Below are positions 54,389-64,000 of a stretch of 64,000 bases of DNA, in pieces. Position 1 is the first letter of the stretch; each line of letters begins with the position of its first letter. Origin of the DNA: Gordoniibacillus chartarius (lineage in GTDB: Bacteria; Bacillota; Bacilli; Paenibacillales; NBRC-103111); the NCBI RefSeq assembly GCF_042432825.1, contig NZ_JBHLWN010000038.1, positions 1 to 64,000 of the forward strand, in the 5' to 3' direction. Made by a program: the position numbers and the translations under genes. Under the pieces are notes generated by a model. The model had not been told where the DNA came from. It saw only the letters and a program-made list of their open reading frames with translations, and did no database searches.

Positions 54389-55144
54389 TTACATCCGTGT
54401 CTCGGAATTGAATGCTTCGTCGATCGGAGCGTTACGCTGGCGGTTGCGGCGGTTGCGCCGCGTCAGACGGGCCAGCATAAGCTCAACGTTTTTTTTTAAT
54501 CCGTAGAGCGCGTAGAGCAGCAGCGGAACAAGAATCATTTTACCGATCGAGCCCGGATACGTTACGCCCACATAGATGGCAACCGCGATGATGACCGGAG
54601 TCACATACCAAGCGGCCTTCGGTATGCCGCCCTTCTTGAAGCTCGGATACTTGATCGTGCTGACCATCAGGAACGACAGCAGCACCGTGCTGAGCAGCAA
54701 TACGGATACGTGAAGCTGTTCGTGAAACAATGCCAGCGTACAGAGCACGCCGCCGGCCGCCGGAATCGGCAGACCGATGAAATAGCCGGGCGTCCCGGCA
54801 ATCACATTGAACCGTGCCAGGCGGAGCGCCCCGCAGATCGGGAAAATCGCCGTAATAATCCATGCCAGCGCGGAATTGATGCCTGTGAAAGCCGCAACAT
54901 ACATTATAAAGGCAGGTGCTACACCGAAGGAGATGACGTCGGACAAGGAATCGAGCTCCTTGCCGAATTCGCTCTGCGCATTCAGCGCGCGCGCAACGCG
55001 GCCGTCCAGGCTGTCCAGCAGCATGGCGATAATGACCATGATGGCTGCCCCTTCATAATTGCCGTTAAATACGAATATTATTGCCAGTACCCCGAGGAAC
55101 AGATTACCGACCGTAAACATACTGGGTAACGATTTCCTTAACAT
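54389..55144 (-). CDS. pssA: CDP-diacylglycerol-serine O-phosphatidyltransferase
   Basis: A 251-residue integral membrane enzyme that makes phosphatidylserine, the precursor of phosphatidylethanolamine. The CDP-alcohol phosphotransferase motif is complete: DSLDGRVARALNAQSEFGKE followed by LDSLSD (D-G-AR-G-D-D). Six or more hydrophobic segments follow; the tail is Arg-rich. The ATG at 55144 lies ten bases after GAGGTGG; the GTG two codons earlier is closer. It comes after disA; no psd gene is in the window. Confidence 0.95.
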   Translation of the reverse strand: MLRKSLPSMFTVGNLFLGVLAIIFVFNGNYEGAAIMVIIAMLLDSLDGRVARALNAQSEFGKELDSLSDVISFGVAPAFIMYVAAFTGINSALAWIITAIFPICGALRLARFNVIAGTPGYFIGLPIPAAGGVLCTLALFHEQLHVSVLLLSTVLLSFLMVSTIKYPSFKKGGIPKAAWYVTPVIIAVAIYVGVTYPGSIGKMILVPLLLYALYGLKKNVELMLARLTRRNRRNRQRNAPIDEAFNSETRM

Positions 55145-55199
55145 GTGCACTGGACCACCTCATCTCTACTATGCGAATTACCTACTGATTGTATGCAAT

Positions 55200-56279
55200 T
55201 TAAATATGCCTGTCAATGAACAATTGTTCCTGTATCCGCTTCAAACCTTCCTTGATGGTGCGGGCCCGGACTTCGCCGATGCCGTCAACTTCGTCCAGCT
55301 CCTCGATGGTCGCCATCATCATGTGCGGGAGGTAGCCGAACTTTTCGACCAGGTTCGAAATAATGACGGACGGAAGTCTTGGAATCTTGTTCAGCACCCG
55401 GAAGCCGCGGGGGGATACGGGTTCTTCCAGAATCGAATTCGTCGACGGGTACCCGAGCAGACGAATGATCGCCTGATGGTCGAGCAGCTCCTCGGAGCTC
55501 AGCTTCTTGAGGCCGGCCTTCACGTCCCGCACCCGGTCGTCGTTCAGCTCGCGCACGTAATCGCGAAGCAAATGCCCCGCCTCCGATTCCGTCGACCCGA
55601 CCAGCTCGTCAAGCTGCATCGCGATCAGACGGCCTTCCGTACCGAGCTCATTAATATAGCGCTTAATTTCCGACCGGATGCGCAGCACCATCTCGACGCG
55701 CTGAATAACGCCCGTCACATCTTGCAGCGTTACAAGCTCCTCAAATTCCAGAGCGCCCAGGTTGGTCAAAGCCTGATCCAGCACGGACCGGTACTTCTCC
55801 AACGTCTGGATCGCTTGATTCGCCTTGGTCAAAATCACACCGATATCCTTAAGCGCATAACGCAGCTGTCCTTGGTACAACGTAATGACATTGCGCCGCT
55901 GCGAAATCGACACGACAAGCTTGCCGGTTTGCTTCGCCACCCGCTCCGCAGTCCGATGCCGTATGCCCGTTTCGATCGACGGGATGGACGGGTCCGGAAT
56001 CAGCTGCGTGTTCGCATATAAAATTTTCTTAATATCTTCACTTAAAATAATGGCGCCGTCCATCTTCGCCAGCTCGTATAAATAGTTCGGGGAAAAATCG
56101 CAGTTGATCGAGAAGCCGCCGTCCACGACCTCCATCACTTCCGGGCTGTAGCCGACGACCAGAAGACCGCCGGTCTTGGCGCGAAGCACGTTCTCGAGTC
56201 CGTCGCGGAACGCGGTTCCGGGCGCGACGAGCTGCAGCAGCTCGCTCATGACATCTTTTTTGTTCTCTTCTTTACTCAT
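55200..56279 (-). CDS. disA: DNA integrity scanning protein DisA (diadenylate cyclase)
   Basis: A 359-residue octameric enzyme that makes c-di-AMP from two ATP and slides along DNA, pausing at branched structures. The catalytic motifs DGA (74-76) and RHRTA (107-111) are intact. A helical spine follows and the C-terminal helix-hairpin-helix region (TIEELDEVDGIGEVRARTIK) binds DNA. GGAGGAC precedes the ATG. It follows radA by about 70 bases, the conserved order. Confidence 0.98.
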   Translation of the reverse strand: MSKEENKKDVMSELLQLVAPGTAFRDGLENVLRAKTGGLLVVGYSPEVMEVVDGGFSINCDFSPNYLYELAKMDGAIILSEDIKKILYANTQLIPDPSIPSIETGIRHRTAERVAKQTGKLVVSISQRRNVITLYQGQLRYALKDIGVILTKANQAIQTLEKYRSVLDQALTNLGALEFEELVTLQDVTGVIQRVEMVLRIRSEIKRYINELGTEGRLIAMQLDELVGSTESEAGHLLRDYVRELNDDRVRDVKAGLKKLSSEELLDHQAIIRLLGYPSTNSILEEPVSPRGFRVLNKIPRLPSVIISNLVEKFGYLPHMMMATIEELDEVDGIGEVRARTIKEGLKRIQEQLFIDRHI

Positions 56280-56348
56280 GGTCCGTCCTCCTGTTGCCGC
56301 ATTCCGCAGTTACCCGCCGCTAAGCGCCGCCAAGCTCCCGCTTTCGCC

Positions 56349-57719
56349 TTAATCCAGCGCTGCCTTCAGCGCCTCCGCCACCGTCTCGACACCAATGATC
56401 TGGATGCCGCTCGGCGGGGACCAGCCCTTCAAGCTCTTCTCCGGCACAATCGCCCGTTTGAAGCCGAGCTTCTGCGCCTCCTTCACCCTCTGATCGACCC
56501 GTGAAACGCCGCGCACCTCGCCGGTCAGCCCGATCTCGCCAAAGATAACGTCATAGGGCTGGGTCGGCTTGTCGCGAAAGCTCGAGGCAATCGAGATCGC
56601 CGCAGCCAGATCGACCGCCGGTTCATCCAGCTTTACGCCTCCGGCCACGTTCAGATAGGCATCTTGATTTTGCAGGAACATGCCCATCCGCTTCTCCAGC
56701 ACCGCTACAATGAGCGCCAGCCGGTTATGGTCGATGCCGGTGGCCATTCGCCGCGGCGATGGAAAATTCGTCGTCGATACGAGCGCTTGAATCTCCACCA
56801 ACACCGGACGCGTGCCTTCCATGCTGGCTACTACCGTCGATCCTGCTACGCCGAGCGGGCGCTCCTGCAGGAACAACTCCGATGGGTTGCTGACCTCGGC
56901 GAGGCCGCCTTCCCGCATTTCGAAGATGCCGATCTCGTTCGTCGAGCCGAAGCGGTTTTTCACCGCCCGCAATACCCGGTACGTATGATGGCGCTCGCCT
57001 TCAAAATACAGCACGCAATCCACCATGTGCTCCAGCATCCTCGGCCCTGCGATCGCCCCTTCTTTCGTGACGTGTCCGACCAGCACCGTGGCGATGCCTT
57101 TGCCTTTGGCGAGGCGCATGAAATGCCCTGTGCACTCGCGCACCTGCGACACGGTTCCCGGGGCCGACTGCACCGCCGGATGATACACCGTTTGAATGGA
57201 GTCAATTACGGCAAAATCCGGCCCGATCTCGGCGATCGCTTCCTCAATCAGCTCCAGATTCGTCTCGCACAGCACGTACAGGTTCGGCGACATCGCGCCG
57301 AGGCGGTCGGCCCGCAGCTTCGTCTGCTTGACGGACTCCTCTCCCGAAATATACAGCACCTTCTGGCCCGTCTTGGCCAGCGAGTGTGACGTCTGCAGCA
57401 GCAGCGTCGATTTGCCGATCCCCGGGTCTCCGCCGACAAGAATGAGCGAACCCGGAACGAGTCCTCCGCCCAGCACGCGGTTCAGCTCTTTATTGTCGGT
57501 GAGAACGCGCGGCTCGGGGCTGCTTTCTATATTTATGATCGGTTGCGGCTTTTCTTTCGTTCTAGATAACGTGCCTCCGAACATTCCCTGCGTCTTGACG
57601 ACGGTTTCGATCTCCTCCACCATCGTGTTCCACGCCGAGCAGCCCGGGCACTTGCCCATCCACTTGGGCGATTCGTAGCCGCATTCCTGACATGCAAATT
57701 TCGTTTTCGTTTTGCTCAT
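56349..57719 (-). CDS. radA: DNA repair protein RadA (Sms)
   Basis: A 456-residue recombination helicase-like protein. An N-terminal zinc finger (Cys10, Cys13, Cys24, Cys27), a RecA-like domain with GGDPGIGKST (96-105), the family KNRFG motif (RAVKNRFGSTNE) and a Lon-like C-terminal domain are present. The ATG of MSKTKTKFACQECG at 57719 is used; the upstream ATG has no site. It lies between clpC and disA as in B. subtilis; a possible promoter lies in the 148-base gap after clpC. Confidence 0.98.
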   Translation of the reverse strand: MSKTKTKFACQECGYESPKWMGKCPGCSAWNTMVEEIETVVKTQGMFGGTLSRTKEKPQPIINIESSPEPRVLTDNKELNRVLGGGLVPGSLILVGGDPGIGKSTLLLQTSHSLAKTGQKVLYISGEESVKQTKLRADRLGAMSPNLYVLCETNLELIEEAIAEIGPDFAVIDSIQTVYHPAVQSAPGTVSQVRECTGHFMRLAKGKGIATVLVGHVTKEGAIAGPRMLEHMVDCVLYFEGERHHTYRVLRAVKNRFGSTNEIGIFEMREGGLAEVSNPSELFLQERPLGVAGSTVVASMEGTRPVLVEIQALVSTTNFPSPRRMATGIDHNRLALIVAVLEKRMGMFLQNQDAYLNVAGGVKLDEPAVDLAAAISIASSFRDKPTQPYDVIFGEIGLTGEVRGVSRVDQRVKEAQKLGFKRAIVPEKSLKGWSPPSGIQIIGVETVAEALKAALD

Positions 57720-57867
57720 CGTTTGCCGTTCTCCATCTCTATACAATGCCCTATCCTTCAAAGTTTACCATGTTTTGCACGGCTAAGAAAACCCCACTTC
57801 CCCCTAAAAATCAAGCAGGCGCCCCGCCGCGGAATATCACCGCAGACAGGACGCCCTATGCCGGTCA

Positions 57868-60312
<2,445 letters not shown>

Positions 60313-60351
60313 AGTAAGCACCTCCGTGTAACTAGTATACGTGTATATAGG

Positions 60352-61422
<1,071 letters not shown>

Positions 61423-61455
61423 CGCCATTCCCTCCTCACAGCGTCTCGGCCGAAC

Positions 61456-61968
61456 CTATACCGCACTGATCTTGCGTTCGAGCTCTTTGATTTGATCCCG
61501 GAGCTCGGCGGCCTTCTCGAACTCCTCCTGCTCGATGCGCTGCATCATCTCCCGCTTCAAGCGTTCAATCTCCCGCTTATGCTGGATGATGCTGCCGGAG
61601 CGCTTCGGCACTTTGCCGGTATGCACCGTATTGCCGTGCACCCGTTTGAACAGCGGGTCCAGCCGGGCGTTGAAGCTCTCGTAGCAGTGGCTGCAGCCGA
61701 ACCGTCCCAGCTTGCTGAACTGGCCGTAAGTGAGACCGCAATTGTCGCAGCGCAGCTGCTGGGCCTTAACCGCCGAGCTCTGCGTCGGTTCGAAATCCAG
61801 CAGTCCCGACAGCAGGTTATGGATCGAGAATCCGCCTGTTGTTCCGGGGATCAGCTCCCCCTTCTCCCGCGCGCACGACTCGCAAATATGAAACTCCGTC
61901 TTCTCGCCGCCGACAATCTTCGTAAAGTGAAGCGTCGCCGGCCTCTTCCCGCATTCTTGGCATGTCAT
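61456..61968 (-). CDS. mcsA: McsA, activator of McsB
   Basis: A 170-residue zinc protein. CxxC pairs in CQECGKRPATLHFTKI, HICESCARE, LRCDNCGLT and GCSHCYESF bind metal; a C-terminal UVR motif (MMQRIEQEEFEKAAELRDQI) contacts ClpC. It activates McsB and, with CtsR, regulates the operon. The ATG at 61968 lies ten bases after AGGAGG and gives the usual MTCQEC start; the ATG two codons earlier is too close. It follows ctsR by about 29 bases. Confidence 0.96.
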   Translation of the reverse strand: MTCQECGKRPATLHFTKIVGGEKTEFHICESCAREKGELIPGTTGGFSIHNLLSGLLDFEPTQSSAVKAQQLRCDNCGLTYGQFSKLGRFGCSHCYESFNARLDPLFKRVHGNTVHTGKVPKRSGSIIQHKREIERLKREMMQRIEQEEFEKAAELRDQIKELERKISAV

Positions 61969-61997
61969 CGGCATATATCCTCCTTGCGGAACCCGGT

Positions 61998-62459
61998 TTA
62001 TTTGGTCAGCAGTGCAACCAACATCGCCTTCAGGATAGCGGCGCGAATCTCGTCGCGAACCGGCAGCTTCAGTACGAGTACGTCACGCGAAATCGCTGCG
62101 CGGATGAGATTCGCTTCCCTGCTGCTGATAAGCCTCGCTTCCTCCAGCTGATACACGATCCCCTCCGAGGAAGCCTGATCGATCTGTTCGCCAATCGTTT
62201 GAAAAATATAATCCAGAATAGAACCGTGAGAGTGCAGCTGTACCTTCTGTATGCGGATATACCCGCCCCCGCCGCGTTTGCTCTCTACGATGTAGCCCTT
62301 CTCTAGGGTAAATCTCGTGCTGATCACGTAATTGATCTGGGACGGTACGCATTGAAACTTATCCGCCAGCTCGTTACGCTGAATCTCCACCATCCCGTTC
62401 GGACTTTGGTGTAGAGCTTGCTTCAAATATTGCTCGATCACTTCGGAAACGTTACGCAT
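61998..62459 (-). CDS. ctsR: transcriptional repressor CtsR
   Basis: A 153-residue heat-sensitive repressor of the clp genes. The winged-helix DNA-binding domain has SKRGGGGYIRIQKV, the glycine-rich wing that senses heat and is the site of arginine phosphorylation by McsB. GGAGGAG lies six bases before the ATG. First gene of the operon, behind a sigma-A promoter and its own operator at 62525-62541, so it represses itself. Confidence 0.98.
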   Translation of the reverse strand: MRNVSEVIEQYLKQALHQSPNGMVEIQRNELADKFQCVPSQINYVISTRFTLEKGYIVESKRGGGGYIRIQKVQLHSHGSILDYIFQTIGEQIDQASSEGIVYQLEEARLISSREANLIRAAISRDVLVLKLPVRDEIRAAILKAMLVALLTK

Positions 62460-62524
62460 CGCGAACTCCTCCGCTGAAGAGTAATTCCAATGGTCGGATC
62501 AAGAAACAGTCACCAAGGATTGAC

Positions 62525-62541
62525 TTTGACTTTCTTTGACC
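62525..62541 (-). promoter_or_regulatory. CtsR operator
   Basis: The minus strand reads GGTCAAAGAAAGTCAAA, a near-exact match to the CtsR heptad direct repeat (GGTCAAA, three bases, GGTCAAA). A third partial heptad (GTCAATC) follows. It overlaps the transcription start just after the -10. Confidence 0.85.
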
Positions 62542-62549
62542 TTACTCAC

Positions 62550-62578
62550 ATTATAGTCAAAATACTTCCTTTTGACAA
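62550..62578 (-). promoter_or_regulatory. promoter of ctsR-mcsA-mcsB-clpC
   Basis: TTGTCA (62573-62578), a 17-base spacer and a perfect TATAAT (62550-62555) on the minus strand, followed at once by the CtsR operator. Confidence 0.8.
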
Positions 62579-62833
62579 GTGGCTGACGATAAGTCTTGGA
62601 AGTCGCGCGGCAGTATGGCCGAAGCCCCTAACTAAACACAGTATTGACGAAAATCCCCCCGCTTAGCGGAAGGGATTTTGCCAATTGCTGTTCCACTTTC
62701 AATTATCACTTGATTCGTCCTGCGATATACTCAGCAGCTTCGACTCTGGGGTCCGAATTCATCCATCATCCGGTTTAATCCCTGTTGAGCAGATCACTTC
62801 ATTAGTGAATGCTTACCAATAGCCTTTTTAACT
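62579..62833. other. spacer between ctsR and the radical-SAM gene
   Basis: No gene seen. It includes a terminator-like hairpin (62650-62680: AAAATCCC and GGGATTTT around an inner GCTTAGC) that ends neither adjacent gene, as both point away from it; it may remain from an earlier arrangement. Composition is more A/T-rich than the flanking operon. Confidence 0.6.
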
Positions 62834-62862
62834 TTGATCTCTACAGCCGGGTATGATATGAT
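62834..62862 (+). promoter_or_regulatory. promoter of the radical-SAM gene
   Basis: TTGATC (62834-62839), a 17-base spacer and TATGAT (62857-62862) on the plus strand, about 35 bases before the ATG. Confidence 0.55.
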
Positions 62863-62898
62863 CGATATCGAACATATGTTTGCTATAAGGAGAATTAT

Positions 62899-63852
62899 AT
62901 GGCACAGAAAGTACACTACGAAGAGCTTCCGTCTAAGACGATTCTAAACCAAGTCACCGCTCCTTCTATGCCCTTTCGCTGGTCCATTAACCCATACCGC
63001 GGCTGTCAGCATGGCTGCAGCTTTTGTTATGCACGTGCTACACACACGTTTATGGGAGTCGCCGCCGATGATACATTTCAAAATCACATCTTCTTAAAGT
63101 CGAATGCCGCCGAGGCATTGACGGAACAGCTCGACAAATTAGCTCGGGGAAAAGGCGGATTGAGCCGGTTAGGGCAAGTGGCCATAGGCACTGCAACCGA
63201 CCCGTACCAGCAAGCGGAAGGAAATGCGCGGCTAACGCGCAGCTGCTTGGAGGTGCTGGCCAAGTACGGCGTTCCGGTCAGCATTACAACCCGTTCGCCG
63301 CTCATATTACGAGACCTTGATGTACTAAAGAATCTGCCTGCTGTCACCGTGAATATTAGCTTAAATACGCTCGACAAAACCGTTTGGCGAAGCATGGAGC
63401 CTTCCACACCCTCGCCAAAGCAGCGGTTAGAAACCATTGCCGCGCTCGTTGAGGCAGATATACAGGCAGGGATCTTCATGGCTCCTATTCTTCCGTACTT
63501 GACGGACGCTGCCGAAGATTTGGAGGAGCTCATTCATGAGGGAGCCCGACATCAAGCGAAATTTATGATGTCGTCGTTTTTACGGCTTAGTACACAAGAG
63601 GTCAAAGTTTGGTTTTTCCAGACGCTCCGTGACCGATTCCCGCATCTCGTTTCAAAGTATGCCGCGTTATACCAATCATCAGCCTATGCGCCAAGCAGTT
63701 ATCGGGAGCCACTAAAATCGCTAATCAACGATTTGTTGAAACGATATGGTTTGAATGATGTAGAGGCTTTTCGCCGGCTGCCAACTGCTGGAGATGTCCC
63801 CGCCCCACAAATAAGCGAGAATGACCCCGTCCAACTCTCGTTCAGTTTTTAA
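62899..63852 (+). CDS. SPL-family radical SAM protein
   Basis: A 317-residue enzyme. CQHGCSFCYAR places Cys36, Cys40 and Cys43 as the CxxxCxxC ligands of the radical-SAM [4Fe-4S] cluster, inside INPYRGCQHGCSFCYAR. The first half also shows VAIGTATDPYQQAEG and the later SITTRSPLILRDLDVL, as in spore photoproduct lyase-like families. It lacks the extra Cys and length of true SplB, so the substrate is unknown. AAGGAGA lies six bases before the ATG. It stands alone on the plus strand and converges on the 5S gene. A/T content is higher than in the ribosomal genes. Confidence 0.85.
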   Translation: MAQKVHYEELPSKTILNQVTAPSMPFRWSINPYRGCQHGCSFCYARATHTFMGVAADDTFQNHIFLKSNAAEALTEQLDKLARGKGGLSRLGQVAIGTATDPYQQAEGNARLTRSCLEVLAKYGVPVSITTRSPLILRDLDVLKNLPAVTVNISLNTLDKTVWRSMEPSTPSPKQRLETIAALVEADIQAGIFMAPILPYLTDAAEDLEELIHEGARHQAKFMMSSFLRLSTQEVKVWFFQTLRDRFPHLVSKYAALYQSSAYAPSSYREPLKSLINDLLKRYGLNDVEAFRRLPTAGDVPAPQISENDPVQLSFSF

Positions 63853-63876
63853 GCCGTTTCTCTCTCAGTTCAGTAT

Positions 63877-63914
63877 AAAGAGCCCTTCACGATAATTTTC
63901 GTGAAGGGCTCTTT
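63877..63914. terminator. bidirectional terminator between the radical-SAM gene and 5S rRNA
   Basis: A perfect 16-pair stem, AAAGAGCCCTTCACGA (63877-63892), loop TAATTT, and its complement (63899-63914), with T or A runs at the ends. It ends both convergent genes. Confidence 0.9.
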
Positions 63915-63920
63915 GTGTTT

Positions 63921-64000
63921 GCTTGGCGGCGTCCTACTCTCCCAAGACCCTGCGGTCTAAGTACCATCGGCGCTGGAAGGCTTAACGGCCGTGTTCGGGA
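63921..64000 (-). rRNA. rrf: 5S ribosomal RNA, 3' part (cut by window edge)
   Basis: The minus strand from 64000 down to 63921 reads TCCCGAACACGG..., then AGTAGGACGCCGCCAAGC, the 3' half of a Bacillales 5S rRNA. The rest of this rRNA operon lies to the right. Confidence 0.97.

Overview
The window is about 64 kb of chromosome from an endospore-forming Firmicute. The gene order matches the classic Bacillales region next to the origin: radA-disA, ctsR-mcsA-mcsB-clpC, gltX-cysE-cysS, sigH, rpoBC, the str, S10 and spc ribosomal operons, then cwlD, mrp/salA, gerD, kbaA and pdaB. Spore genes, the GC-rich coding sequence and the RpoB/RpoC sequences suggest Paenibacillaceae (Paenibacillus or a close relative). 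That is inference from remembered family sequences, not a database result. All but three recognised protein genes (pdaB, gerD and the small gene at 52904) plus a radical-SAM gene are on the minus strand, so transcription runs from right to left.

Right end to left end, in the direction of transcription: the last part of a 5S rRNA gene closes the window on the right and the first 238 bases of a 16S rRNA gene close it on the left, both on the minus strand, so the window lies between two rRNA operons in the same orientation. Next to the 5S gene is a radical-SAM gene on the plus strand. Then come the protein-quality operon ctsR-mcsA-mcsB-clpC with a CtsR operator, radA, disA (c-di-AMP synthase), pssA, a non-coding stretch with a 14-base minisatellite, a small conserved gene, yacL, a PH-domain gene, ispD-ispF, gltX, and cysE-cysS behind a T-box leader. 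mrnC, rlmB, yacP/rae1 and sigH follow. A 1.3 kb spacer with a hexanucleotide repeat and a decayed-looking reading frame separates sigH from rpmG-secE-nusG-rplKA-rplJL. After that come a small methyltransferase, rpoB-rpoC, and the translation genes rplGB-rpsL-rpsG-fusA-tuf.

A 0.8 kb spacer with a long imperfect inverted repeat precedes the S10-spc-alpha cluster, rpsJ to rplQ. That cluster has two differences from Bacillus subtilis: map is missing between adk and the KOW-domain gene, where a 37-codon reading frame sits instead, and the ecfA-ecfA-ecfT transporter genes are missing between rplQ and truA. truA and rplM-rpsI follow. A sulfate-assimilation pair (cysH-sat) is inserted before cwlD. 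The left end holds sporulation and germination genes (cwlD, gerD, kbaA, pdaB, a SpoIIM-family membrane protein) and a small unknown gene beside the tandem promoters of the left rRNA operon.

I did not find a clearly new multi-gene system. The best leads are small: the reading frame in the place of map, a terminator that contains the ribosome binding site of cwlD, the inverted-repeat element between tuf and rpsJ, and three repeat-bearing spacers. Many start codons were reassigned from ribosome-binding-site spacing, including TTG starts for rpoB, secY, rpsE and probably mcsB.
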